Shown here piece after piece: positions 20,260 to 31,298 of a stretch of DNA of 64,000 nucleotides; position 1 is the first letter of the stretch; each line of letters opens with the position of its first letter. The notes beneath the pieces were generated by a model. That model was given only the letters and a program-made list of their open reading frames with translations. It did not search any database and was not told the origin of the DNA. The position numbers were made by a program, and so were the translations under genes. This stretch comes from Ilyonectria destructans. Its lineage: Eukaryota; Ascomycota; Sordariomycetes; Hypocreales; Nectriaceae. Location: the NCBI GenBank assembly GCA_020740775.1, contig JAHEWK010000025.1, positions 62,001-126,000 on the forward strand. The letters run 5' to 3'.

Positions 20260-20629
20260 TGTTGGATCCGTTACGGTCAATTTGATCAATGCAATAGTGT
20301 TTAGATTGATGATGATGATGTTGATGATTGCTTGTCCTCGTCATCCGGATCGGTCGGAAGAGGGGTTATCATACCCCCCTTCTGACTAAGGTCCAGATAT
20401 CAATCTATCAGAGGTTTCGTTATACAGGGTCATATTCCAACAGATACCCCAGAAAAAGCGGGGGTCTGGTTACAACGATATAAGTTGCGGACAGGATTGG
20501 GCAGAAACGAACACAAGAACACCAGAAAATGAATACAATCACCAGCCTCATCATCACTACATTGACCCTGAATGGTGAACTCGGACGTCCTCTTGACTGG
20601 TTAGTAAAAGAGGGACCGCGTATCCAACA
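20260..20629 (+). mobile_element. LTR-like sequence with 8-bp inverted ends, plus adjoining LTR fragment
   Basis: Starts TGTTGGATCC and ends GCGTATCCAACA, giving inverted ends TGTTGGAT/ATCCAACA. The terminal dozen bases resemble the ends of the intact Copia LTR at 38882-39151. No matching 5-bp duplication is seen at the flanks. Six bases on, at 20636, a second sequence starts TGTTGGATTGACCCCTCGTG, close to the Copia LTR start, and decays after about 60 bp. I read these as remnants of related Copia-type elements. A (GAT)n run lies near 20310. Confidence 0.5.
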
Positions 20630-21061
20630 GCCAATTGTTGGATTGACCCCTCGTGCGGCGGCATAAGGCCCGAATGTGCATAAACCTCTGATACACCGAT
20701 ATCCTGGCCTTGAGTCAGATGACTAGAAAACCCCTCTCGAGAAAAGAGGGGGCCGGAGGCTTCCTAGATCAAGACAAGTGATCGGCCCTGCTAGCAGGGC
20801 CGTAAGAAGAAGCCTTGACGAACTAGCAACTGCTGTAGTTTTTGCTGCTATTGGAAACGTCTCTCCGCATGAGCAAGCCTTGCGGAATGAAGGGGGAGGG
20901 CACAACCCTAACCCTGCCTGTAACTACTTTAAATTGACAGGGTTCAGGGGCTGTGAAACGTTTGCAATCTTCCCCACTACACCACGACCTCAAGTACAAG
21001 TCCGTCTCCCCAGTCTTATCTATGTTACCAAGAAGAGCTACTACATAGAATTTACCCTGAG

Positions 21062-21619
21062 ATGGCTACTACGCGAGTTCGGTTCCAGTTTATCTGTCAA
21101 TTCGGAGCTGTCACGTTCGAGCGCTTGCACGATATACCCCGCAGTCTCGTTGAGACGGCCAGCGAAAATGGCGATCCTAGTGACGAATATCGCCAGTCGT
21201 GGTCAACAGCAACCCGACTCGTCATGGACGAACGCGAAGCGGATTGCCTTCGGCATTCTAGCCCCGTCTGTGCCTGCGGCCTACCAGCCATCACTACCTC
21301 ACAGTTGCCCATGCCCTTCCTTGATGAGGCCGAGCCTCGTGTCGTGGTTACTGTGGAGCCGCTCTGTGGCCAGGAGAAATGCCGGACTCGGGTACGGCAA
21401 GAAACATTACGGATGATGTCCGGGCCTCGTGGGCCGGACGGTAGCCCCCAATATACGGATCCGCTAGTCGTTGAAACAGTTATGAGTTGTAAAGTATGCG
21501 CGAAAGCGGAAGGGGTGAAGAAATGCGGGCGGTGTCGTGCCGTAGCTTATTGTGGAAGGGAGCATCAAAAACAGGATTGGCCCATCCATAAACCAGGCTG
21601 TATTCCCTGGGCCGAGTAG
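21062..21619 (+). CDS. MYND-finger protein, 185 residues
   Basis: Single-exon frame from ATG 21062. The last 45 residues form a complete MYND finger: CKVCAKAEGVKKCGRC, AYCGREHQ, DWPIHKPGC. The N-terminal 130 residues carry several Cys pairs (VCACGLP, LCGQEKC) but no family I recognise. Small MYND proteins of this type are common and poorly characterised in fungi; the finger usually binds proline-rich partners. It differs in sequence from the MYND fusion at 1959. No intron is needed. A long overlapping frame at 20778-21416 has no domain. Confidence 0.7.
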   Translation: MATTRVRFQFICQFGAVTFERLHDIPRSLVETASENGDPSDEYRQSWSTATRLVMDEREADCLRHSSPVCACGLPAITTSQLPMPFLDEAEPRVVVTVEPLCGQEKCRTRVRQETLRMMSGPRGPDGSPQYTDPLVVETVMSCKVCAKAEGVKKCGRCRAVAYCGREHQKQDWPIHKPGCIPWAE

Positions 21620-22299
21620 AATAACCAGGTTGTATGTACCTCCGTAGGCCTACAGTTTCTTCAAAACGAGAGCCTTAGCGCTGGTCTGTGCGGCAAGGAT
21701 CGACGTATGATCTTCCCTACAGTGTGGGGTTTCGCGCCACAGCAGTGCCGGGTTTAAACTAAACTTACTTATAACAACGGTATACAGTCCTCTCATCACA
21801 TTATAGAAACATAAAGTAGTATCGTAGCAGTATAATTACCCCCGTCCAGGGAGGTGTTACGTAGTACGGCGCACAGTCTGATCCATGTGTTATTGTCGCT
21901 GGGCCTTGTAGAAGGGCTACGGACTGTGCCTTATACGCAACGGGCACATATGTGGTAACACCTCAGTGTTCCCCTGGATTGAGTGAAGCCGAAGGAAGCT
22001 TTTGCAGCTGATCAAGCTTGGTCAGCTGTATGTGCTCATGTGCTTTGTGCCTGGTCGTGTGGCGTTGAGGCTAGCAGGGACCCTGGTCAACATGGCTTTG
22101 TGCCGTCTGTTTCTTTGACAGGATGCGGACGGGAGGAGAGGGGCTTCGAGACCCCAGGAGCGGCAATCTATATACTTACTTTTGCTATAATTTCCTCTGG
22201 TGGTCTTACTTTCTTTCTCTTGAGAACGATATCTAACAAGTACCTGCTTTACCACCCATGACAGACCACAGCCAAGCGGGAGAGATCACGGCAGCGGCG
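21620..22299. other. No gene recognised; hairpin-forming 114-bp repeat at 21851-21964
   Basis: No coding region supported. Within it, GAGGTGTTAC (21851-21860) and GTAACACCTC (21955-21964) are perfect inverted repeats, with inner complementary words GCACAGTC and GACTGTGC. The whole could fold as a cruciform and may be a short MITE. No target duplication is evident. Confidence 0.4.
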
Positions 22300-22730
22300 C
22301 CACTTTCCTACCAACTCCACCTCAGTCGCAGAATATCACAGGAAAGCAACAATCAACATGGACACTAGAACAAGAGGCTGGGCTCTTTGAAAAGAGAACT
22401 GAAGAGGGGGGCCCGTCTACACAGACGCGCGGGGGCTACGCACTCGACGCAGACGCTGGGCTCGAACAAATGATGGCTAGGAAAGAGGAGCTGAAGCGTC
22501 GCCAAGCAAAGGAACGAAAGGAGGCTGGGAGAGTGGCCCGGGAGGAGAAGCTACGGCTCAATAAGGCGGCCAGAGAACGAGAAAAGGAGGAACAACGGCG
22601 GGAACGGGAGGCCGCGCGGGAACAAGCAGAGAGAGAAAGGGACGAGGAACGTCAACAGCAAGCGGATGTCACAGGTCTTTTTTGGTGCGGGGTCGGCGCA
22701 CGACCCCGCAGATTACCGCCATGCCCTTGA
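22300..22730 (+). CDS. Charged coiled-coil ORF, possibly a transposase tail
   Basis: An open frame runs from about 22300 to the stop at 22730; the first ATG is 22470. From there the product is almost entirely Arg, Lys, Glu, Gln and Ala (EELKRRQAKERKEAGRVARE, then REKEEQRRERE), a strong coiled-coil or single-helix pattern. Just upstream, PTPPQSQNITGKQQSTWTLE reads like the linker before such tails in fungal DDE transposases. No catalytic part is present, so it is either a fragment of a transposase C-terminus or a small orphan. A G+C hairpin (GGGGTCGGCGCACGACCCC) follows at 22690-22710. Confidence 0.35.
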
Positions 22731-23019
22731 CATCGCCCCAAAAGTACGGATGTCAATTCCGCAACACCGTTGCGACCGAAATACTGGATGTACGAGGGTG
22801 AAAGCTATACCGTTTCGATGGCGCCTATTCCGGTGATCAAATGCACGTCTTTTCATATCGCGGAGTCGCTTGATTCAGTTGCTATGGTGGTTTAAAATTT
22901 CACCCGCCTGCACCGGCCTAGCGCCAGGTCACTCACACATTGAAAAACAAACATTTTGCAGCAAGTCAATAAACCCCTGATTTTCGATCTACAGTAATAC
23001 CTAATTACAGGCTTCTATA
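22731..23019. other. Spacer 3' of the first Crypton; no gene
   Basis: No coding region is supported. It probably contains the 3' end of the Crypton element, but I cannot identify a boundary or direct repeat by eye. Confidence 0.3.
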
Positions 23020-25831
23020 CTAATTCCTGGCCTTCCTGTCGTTTCTAATGGATTTGAATACTTTGTCAAGCGAATTAGAATCCCATTCCGCATCCATTTG
23101 CTTCGCTACTACGTCCTCCGCGATGTGCTCTGCTGCAGCCCGCCGAGCAACCTCGTCAATGATCATCTTTCTAGTAGAGAAATACTGCTTTTCAGAGGAT
23201 GGTCGCCAGCGGGTTCCCCAGTCACGTTCAAGGCTGTCCACAGAGGGCATTCCGCCTAGGCCGTGGCGCCACAAACGTAGCAGATCCTGAACCGTCTTAA
23301 CAGCTCGCGGGAGCTTATAGCTCGGGGGCTGAGATCTTTCCGCAACTGACTGACTGGCTTCCCCATTTCCCTGACCCTGCTTTGGCGCAGGCGCAGTTTG
23401 CGTGGGAGGAGTAGTATCAACGGGTCGGGCCAAGGGCGTGGGAGTAGTTTCCCGGGATACACGGCGCCTCTGCTGACGCGGTTCATGGCCGGCGTGCACC
23501 TCCCATTGCAAGGTAGCCTTAGACCTTCCAGGGGTCCACGTGACTGTAAAGGAACCGCCAGTCAGGTCGTCCATCTTGGTGGCTAGGATCTGACTAGCCG
23601 CCATCAGCTCAGTGTACCTCTGTTGAGCTAGTTGCTCAGCCGCCAATTGCTGGGCGGCTACCGTTCGAAGTTGAGCTGCGACTACTGGGACTGCTTTCTG
23701 AATGGCCGTGACGTGTGATACCTCCTGCGCACGTTTGCAAGCGTACTTGATTTGGACCGCGAACGCTGCGAATTCCGAGCAGCGAAAGACCGGCTCTTCG
23801 AAGATGGGGTGGAAAGGGTAGTGCTCGCGTAGGAAAACCGCGTCCTGCAGGAGCACTTCTCGTAGCCACTCCAGTAGTTCCAGAAAAGCACCGGCAGCCA
23901 TATTGGGTTCAACGCCAAGCTTTACGGCTTCCTTCGAACCAGGGTCATCGTGTGCTGCCTTCCACTTATCTAGTTCAGGCCAGACCTGAGCTAATAGGGA
24001 GGCAGGCGGTCGCACAGTAGCACGTGGCACAAAGTAGGTTCCTGACCACTCTGGGTCAAAGTCGGCCACTGCCCGCATAAACTCGAACGGTAGGGAGGTA
24101 AGGTAACAGCCAGTCATCTGATCCCCGTTATTCCACCTGCCCGCCCGGCGAATCTGTGAGTAGTTAGTTAGTTTAGGTGTAAAAGTAGATAGGGTCGTGT
24201 AAGTAGGCAGGGGGCTGTGTAAACGTGGCCACTTTACTATGGCTGAATACGCAATTTTGGCTGACTTTAGCCGAATTTGCGATTCCTCCATACAAATTTC
24301 CACAGTTCAAATATACCCAGTGCTATACTGACATCCGCTATACCTAGTTGCACTACGTACCTGACCTTCGGCCACGCCTGCAATATCTGCATTCTGCGTG
24401 CCGGCTACCCGAGGCGCGTGGCTGACTTTGCTGACCTTGATACCTGCCTTCTCATAAAAGCGGAAGGTCCAGTCCCGAGCAGTCTGATACGAGAAGGGAG
24501 CTATATAATAGTCAGGAAGTGTTCGGGACGGACGGCGAAGTACCGGTAACGTGATGGCACAACACTAACCTTTCGGCTCCTTCGCTGACCGCCGCAGGAC
24601 CTTTATCCCGTACCAGTCTTCGCTTTTTCCAAAGACTGGGAATTTCTCAGCCTTTTCCGCCTGCCAACGCCAGAAGAAGAAGAATGCTAAGGCGCCGATA
24701 AGACAGGATCTCGGATCTCGGTGGCGGGGGGCAGCGCCGTATTCCATCCGCCCGTGTTGGTTCGTCTTCCCGCAGTTCATCACAACGATCAGCGCCTTCG
24801 TAGTAAATCCTTCAGTTTTGAGACCTTCGTTTGGAAGGCCGAGGCAAAAGCAGTCCGCCAGTTCCATCGGGAGCCGGTTACTCGACCGTAGCAACATGTG
24901 ATTCCCGAACAGAAAGTCGACCTGGGTCCGTAAGGCGCTGCCGATAGATATCCGATCTCGTTCAGCCCAGGCTACGGCGGTGTGGTCTGGTATCTGCGCC
25001 GGCGAGTATACATCTCTTAAGGTCCCCACGCCTCTATCGGTATACTCTTTTCGCTTCTTAGACCACGTAGTGGCTAGGATACTGCGCTTGAGAGCTTTCA
25101 ACGCCACGCCTTGTGGCCGCGGCGCAGGGTTGATCCCCCTAGTTTTCTGCTCATCGTAGAGCTTTTGGATCGCTGAGATGTACCCACGTACAGAATTATA
25201 CTGCAGTTTAAGCTGGGACTCGAATATTTCGAAGTCAGAGTCAGAGCTACTGCTACTACTATCATCCTTACCACCAACATAGATGGTGTCCCCTAAAATG
25301 GATGTGAATGAGCTGGGGTCCCGGGGGCCAGACTGCTCCACGGCAGTAACTGCTTAGCTTACCTGGTGCATGTTTCCGTCGTTTCGCAGCCTTTTTCGCT
25401 TCCTGTTCCTCGAGGTGATGTTTCCTTTCATGGGGAACCCTCTTTCCCTTCCTTGGAGCCCGGGATACTACAGTCTCTTTCATAAAGAGCAGTAGTTTGC
25501 CTTCATCGACGAGATCTCCGAGCAGCTGTTGACCAGATGGAATCGGGTCCTGTGGAGGCCATCCTGCAGGTATAGCAGGCCAGTTTTGCTCACACCAGTC
25601 CTGCTTATCGTTACTAGGAAAATCCAATGTGAAATAGAGCCTCCTCTGTGTATATAGGTGTTGCAGATGCATCTGCATCTGTCTGCATGTACTAACCTGC
25701 CATTCCTTCTGCTTAGGCTTGTAATTCCTCAACGTATTCGGCGGCGTGGTACTTTCTAGATCCAGTAGGTAGTGCTCGATAGCCGCCCTAACCCTGGGAT
25801 CCTTAATTGCGTTCGAATCCGTAGATTCCAT
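23020..25831 (-). CDS. Crypton tyrosine recombinase with C-terminal GCR1_C-like region (5 exons)
   Basis: CDS complement(join(23020..24153, 24361..24500, 24570..25292, 25363..25600, 25697..25831)), 789 residues, no internal stop. All five exons keep phase and the introns have GT-AG ends (96, 70, 69 and 207 nt). Catalytic blocks of Crypton recombinases are visible: an Arg in DFLFGNHMLLRSSNR, His and Arg in SHAPRVAGTQNADIAG, and the nucleophile Tyr in QMTGCYLTSLPFEFMRA. The C-terminal 60 residues (VKTVQDLLRLWRHGLGGMPS, then RDWGTRWRP) resemble the GCR1_C DNA-binding domain usual in fungal Cryptons. The enzyme is expected to excise and integrate circular element DNA by site-specific recombination. 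This copy looks potentially active. Element ends were not found. Confidence 0.8.
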
Positions 25832-25981
25832 TGCGTTGTGGTGGCGGGTTATGGTTGGTCGGTGATGGGGATAATTGATGCTCCTGCCAAAATGATGGTG
25901 ATCTGTCCAAAAATGAAGGCCCTGCACCGCCTTTGGTGGCCACGGACCCTCAATTTCGGCCTGAAACGCCGGTCATCCGAG

Positions 25982-26035
25982 CGAATCCCTATTGAATTCT
26001 GAAGGACCGGGCCTTCAGATTTGAACAGGGATTCG
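25982..26035. repeat. Long imperfect hairpin upstream of Crypton 1
   Basis: CGAATCCCT (25982-25990) pairs with AGGGATTCG (26027-26035), and inside it CTGAAGG (25999-26005) pairs with CCTTCAG (26012-26018). The whole is a 54-base palindrome-like structure 150 bp upstream of the Crypton ATG and 115 bp from the 3' end of the GT64 gene. It could be a terminator structure or part of the Crypton terminus. Confidence 0.7.
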
Positions 26036-26149
26036 TATGGGGGCCGTGCGGTCATTCGGCGACCGGACGACCGGTTGTCGGGCGCGAAGACCTGTGACAC
26101 CAATAGGATATGCATTGTCTAGTCTACATTCTATTACCCTACACTTATT

Positions 26150-27250
26150 TTACAATACCAAAACGCCACGCTTTAGATAACCAACTTCATCCACCAACGG
26201 CATGGTATTAAAAAAGTCCACAAAGTCATTCAAGCACTTGCTTCGCGCCTTCAAATGTCCCTGCTTCATACTGATACCTACAGATGGTGAGAAGTTGACG
26301 TATGACTTCCGACCTTGAACTAGTAGAGGCCCTTCACCAGTGAGATATGACTGCATAAAGTTCATTGCGATATCCTCGCAGTTAAACTTCTCATCCACAT
26401 AATCTCGAATCTTTTTCATCACCGCATCATCCGATGAGTAGTAGTCGAGGAATGAGATATGTGTCATGGCGAGATTTGTGATAATCATAGAGTAAGAGCT
26501 GTTCTCATTGCGATTCGAACATAGTGTGTAAACCCAGTTCCCTTTTGCATCCAACTTTGGACAACGAGCCAAGGCGCCAGTCAACTTATTTCGGCCGAAC
26601 TTGCGCCACGATTGGAACACATATCCTAGATCATGTGGGTGATAGTAGACATCGTCATCGGACAATAAAATAGCCTGGGTCCGGAAGGTCGAGTCGGGCA
26701 AAAGCTTCTCGTTCAAGCTGTTGCGAGTGGAAGCCCTGTAGCGTACAGGAGTTCCGAGGGAAGATGTATAATCGGCGGGTGGTGTTGCCTCCAAGTCGTT
26801 CCAAATAACGACAATTTCGAGCAGAGACGGTATCTTTTCGTCTAACAACGCGTGGAGGGTCTTGTTGAGTTCTTTTGGACGACGATACGTTTGCAAAGCG
26901 ACGCTGCATAAAGACCTTTGGTTAGCTTCGCCTACGAAAGGTTCCGGCATCCGGCCGTGGAGCTACACAACCATAACATACGTAAACTTGTTATCGTCGA
27001 GATAGTCATATTTGGCGTGTAGTTTCTCCCATGCCTTCCGTGCCTTGGTCCGGGGATCATCGGTGACCTCGGACTGTGGTGTGGGCTTGGCTCCGGTAGT
27101 GAGGCGGAGCTCGGAAGATGCGAAGGTTTGGAAAACAGCGAAAGTGGCAAAAATGCAAGCGAGGACTGAAATAGCCGTGGCAAGTCTTCGAAATATCGGA
27201 GATCGCCATATCGGTGTTTGAGTTTGCGCCCAGCCAGGGTGATGCTCCAT
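26150..27250 (-). CDS. GT64 (exostosin-type) glycosyltransferase, type II membrane protein (2 exons)
   Basis: CDS complement(join(26150..26903, 26982..27250)), 340 residues. The N-terminus has a short cytoplasmic part then a single membrane anchor (LATAISVLACIFATFAVFQT), the usual Golgi type II topology. The catalytic domain begins at FTVALQTYRRPKELNKTLHA, formed exactly across the 78-nt intron (GTATGT..GCAG, phase AC+C). The metal-binding motif is LLSDDDVYYHP, and a later block KFNCEDIAMNFM is also typical of GT64 exostosin-like enzymes. Substrate in fungi is not known to me. It sits between two Cryptons on the same strand but looks like an intact host gene. Confidence 0.85.
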
Positions 27251-27626
27251 ATTGAAGGCGGATGTTTGGACGAAGGGGAGGGAGGTGTGTGCTGAAGAAC
27301 TTCAGGGATCCGGGATAAAACAAAGAGCAAAACAGAGAAAAATGCCAAGAGAAAGAGAAGTGGGTCGCCATATGGTCTCAGCCTCGTATACTTATAGATG
27401 ACCCGTTGGCGTGTAAAAGCTTGAGAAGGAGCATCAGTGGCGTTTTGGGATCCTGGCTGTACACCTCCACTAACAACGAACAGATAAAGACGGGTACGTA
27501 CGCATCTGCTGGGGTGATCAACCTGAAGCAGGCCTACCAACAGATACTAGAGCCAACAGACTCCCTCCTGTTTGAGGGATGGGAACACGCGTCAATTGGG
27601 CCGCAACAACAGCAGCAACATCTTTT

Positions 27627-27746
27627 TGTTGGAGATCACAAGTGTGAGGCGACCAAGTCGGTGGCAAAGGTGTGGAAGAAGGTGGAACATTCCACAGAGA
27701 TCGTGCCTGTACATAAATAGTAGTTCTCCTACTATTTATTTAGTAC
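27627..27746 (-). mobile_element. Truncated LTR, family A, inverted; adjoining small hairpin
   Basis: Reverse complement of the family A LTR: starts TGTTGGAGATCACAAG and matches to about 27746, where similarity stops before the expected ...CAACA end. Directly after comes a hairpin, GTTGGTCC (27750-27757) with GGACCAAC (27779-27786), and GGGGC AA GCCCC in its loop. The hairpin or another insertion may have cut the LTR. Confidence 0.7.
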
Positions 27747-27911
27747 CCGTTGGTCCATGTGTGGGGCAAGCCCCAAGGCGGACCAACTAAGCAAGCTTAG
27801 TTGGCCACAAAAATCTGGAACAGTCACAAAAAGCTGGAACATCGGCGGAGCCCGATTTTCGCTGTGTCTTGCCTCCCTCTTCATATTCTAGGTTTCTATT
27901 GCAGTCCAAGA

Positions 27912-30275
27912 TCAAATTTGTGGCACAAACGAAGGAAGACTGAGGCCATTGGCGATCCGGGAGATATGACATTCTGATATTGCTGCAGACACCGCTGCTT
28001 GTGTACCCAGGTCTCGCCGTTGTAAGAGACACCTCCCATACAAATCAAGCAGTACCAGCGTCTCTTGGCCCTTCCAAGCTGGCTTCTTGCGCAGCCCTTG
28101 TCTTTCTGATGATCTGTTGTATCTTCTTGTGCCCCGGAATGTGTTGTTGTGGAGGGCACGGCGTGGAGGCAACTTCCGGGTACGGCGATGACTCGTATAA
28201 GGGCGTAACCGGTGGTGAAGATCGCTGCCATCGCGGTATCTCTTGCGCCTTTCGATCGTGACTTCTGCTTTAAGAGATAAAACCTCCGTCTCTACAGTCT
28301 TCTTTAGACTATAGATTCCAGCCTCAACCCCACGGACTTTCTCTGCAATTGCAGGTATTGCCTTCTGGATTAACTCGGCCTGGCTATCCTCACGAGACTC
28401 CTCAGAGGCACGTAAGACGCTTGCAGCAAAGTCTTTGTACTCATCAGTCTTGAAGATGGGATCTTTGAATATAGGATGGTTAGGGAAATCGCGTGCGAGA
28501 AAAGGAGCATCTTGCAACAAGACTACTCGTAACCATCCTAATAGCTCAATAAAAGCACCTGCAGCTTTATTCTCAAAGACTTCAGCCATCTCGTGACTAG
28601 AGTCTTTGAAGGCTTGGAACCAAAAGTCAGCCTGAGGCCAAATTTGAGAGCGTAGCCAAGCCGAGGGCAAGACCGTGGAACGTGGAATGAAGTAACTGCC
28701 AGCCCATTCTGGCGAGAAGTCGGCAGAGGCTCTCATGAACGCGTAGGGTAGCGATGTGAGATAACAGCCTATCATTGAGTCTCCTATATTCCATCTGCCA
28801 GCACGTCTAATCTAATAATAAGTTAATAGTGTTACCAGAGTCAGAGGGAGGTTACCTACTTGTGCCTCAGGAACGCCAGCCATATCGGCATTTTGCGTAG
28901 CAGCAACACGAGGTGCATGACTAGCCTTAGAGGTCTTAATGCCGACATGGCTATATAGACGACGAGTCCACGTGTGGCTTGTTTGATATGAGAGTTCTGC
29001 TATATAATTATAAGCTACAAAGACTCGCAAATAAGAAGACAATCTAACTTACCTGTTGGTCTGTCTTTCTGTTGTCGTAATATCTTAATATTATACCATT
29101 TCTCAGGACGCGAGAAGTCTGGAAATGGCTCTCTTTCAACCTGCCAACGAAAAAACAGCCAGAAAGCGAGTTGGCCAACCAAACAAGCATAAGGGTCACG
29201 ATGTCTCAAGCAAGCCCCATACTCGATTCGGCCGTTCTGGTTAGTTTTGCCTTGATTCATAACCACAACAAAGGCGTAGGTTGGGTTGTTGTGAACCTGG
29301 ACGCCTTCGTTAGGACACTCAAGACAGAAGCAGTCGGCCAACTCAATAGGCCTCCGGTTGCTTGATCGTAACAACATGTGGTTGCCGAAGAGAAAATCCA
29401 CGGAAGTACGCAGTCCACACGCCTTCTCTTTCAATCCCCAGGCACAACGAGTATGCTCTGGTATTTTGGCAGGCGAGTAGGCATCTTTAATGGTGCCTAC
29501 CATACGGTCTGCCCACTCTTCACGTCCTTTCTCGTGAGTCTATCGCAGAAGATAGCGATAAATAGCCTTGTTTGCAAAGCCACGTGGATGTGGCGATGGA
29601 TTTAACATCTGGCCATTTATTCTCCTCGTTCGTTGCTCTGCCCAGAGTCTCGTAACGGCGTTGCCATAGGTCCTCACGGTGTTGAATTTGAGCGTGAGTG
29701 CGGATTTGAATGGCTCCTCTTCATCTTCTGATGTCAGATCGATCTTATCCACGGCCGTTTTGACGGCAACGGTGATACAGCTGTCATCTGGAGCTGAAGG
29801 GCCAGCAGGGTCGTCAACAGAGGTCGTCTTGGCCTTCTTGGCCTTGCGTTCAGCCACGCCTTCGGCCCAGCGTTTTCTCTCATTTTTCGCTCGAGATCCA
29901 GTCTTAGGTGCCCTGCTGACGACTTTCTCGTCGAGAAACCATACCAATTTGCCCTCATCCACCAGGTCAGCTGGCAGAACGCCACCCTGGTTGTACGGCT
30001 TAGGCCAGTCTGGAGGGATAGACGGGAATGCTTTCTCTGCACACCATTCCTGGATATAAGTTAGCAATATGATTCGTCTTGCAGCTAAATTATAATAAAT
30101 AAGCAGCTGTATATGTGGTGGTGTATGTAAGTTGCCTCCATACCTTCCACTCCTTCTGGGGACGCGTATACGTGCGACGCGTATTCTGTGGCTGCGTCCT
30201 ATCTTCATCAATTAAATAATAGTTGGTCGCGTTCTCAACTGCCTTAAGAAGCTCAAAATCTTCGCGTTGGGCCAT
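27912..30275 (-). pseudogene. Second Crypton tyrosine recombinase, one nonsense codon
   Basis: CDS complement(join(27912..28811, 28860..28999, 29053..30049, 30144..30275)). Start MAQREDFELL at 30275. It shares the KEW splice position with Crypton 1 and the same two splice sites around the SHAPRVA exon; introns are 94, 53 and 48 nt. Catalytic blocks are kept: DFLFGNHMLLRSSNR, SHAPRVAATQNADMAG, MIGCYLTSLPYAFMRA. An in-frame TAG at 29540-29542 stands where a Gln (CAG) would fit, a CpA-to-TpA change as RIP would cause. It lacks Crypton 1's 70-nt intron. The C-terminal third is not GCR1_C-like; other frames there read WYCLICMGGVSYNGETW, HKQRC, so a shift or a different tail is possible. Confidence 0.75.
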
Positions 30276-31298
30276 TTTAAATGGGTTGGTCAACGAAAAT
30301 GGTGATATTTTTGCTCAGTGTTGTATGACGTGGGTTGGCGTTGGTGTTGGTGTTGGTTGCACGCAGAACACTCGAAAAAAATCGCGACCTGAAGGGCACC
30401 ACCGGGGTCGGACCTTCAAAAACGCGTCGAAAAGTCGATTCACTATGGTCATCCCTGTCATCCAAACCCGGAAACGAAGGTCCAGACCTTCTGTTTGCTC
30501 AGGTTTTTTGGTGCAGCCGTGTAGGGCCGGATGACAGACCCCCCCTGCAGATGACAGTCATGCCCCGTTTTGGCCTGCGATACCACAAAATCACGCTGAC
30601 GATTGACTGCAATCAACGATTGAATATGCCCCCTAGCAGAATCCTATGCGATAAAGGCTTTCAAAAGGGACAGGACCTGCCAAATCCCCCCCTCACTCGC
30701 CCCCGTGTTGGTGTACATACTAACACTTCGGACAATCACATCTGGCTTTCAAATCCTGCTGAGCGCTTGTTATTGACGAATGATGATGGCAATAGACAGA
30801 ACTGATGATGACCTTTGGAGTAGTGAAACTCGTTCTCGGCTCTACTCTAGTGCTTCTAAAATTGCTACTGCGCGCGCCACCTACTCTGCTCAGCTCTAGA
30901 CAGGTTTCAGTCTGCCTAAATCATCCGAGCATTGAAGCAGTTATGCCCGACAAATCTCGACGCAACCCGTCGCCGCTTTTATGGAGACCTACTCCGGCAC
31001 TAATTACCCGGCGCTCCACGAGCCTCCAGAACAGGTCCCGGAGCAGTCCCTGAGCTCTAGTAGTAACCCTTGCACCCATCCCTGCTTAGTAGACTGGGAT
31101 TCGCCTCGCAGGCAGCGAGTCTGGAATCGGCCTCGTGTACCGTTGGCATATAAAGCCGCGCTCTGCCCATATTCTGTATCATGGTCTCTTTCATATCCCT
31201 TCATTGAAAAATTGCATTTGTCTCTACTCCCTCACTTCTTCTGTCGATTTTGCAGCTTGCATAGAGTCATCACCTTCTTGTCTACCAGAATAGCCACA
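30276..31298 (+). promoter_or_regulatory. Spacer with TATA box of the DUF3435 gene and an inverted repeat
   Basis: No coding region supported. GGACCTTC (30410-30417) and GAAGGTCC (30476-30483) form an inverted repeat 135-208 bp upstream of the Crypton 2 start, in a position like the hairpin upstream of Crypton 1. A TATAAA at 31149-31154, 145 bp before the DUF3435 ATG, and a pyrimidine-rich leader (31215-31250) fit a core promoter for that gene. Confidence 0.4.

Noticed and set aside
20778..21416. 212-codon plus-strand frame overlapping the MYND gene
   Set aside because: No domain; the other frame carries a complete MYND finger.
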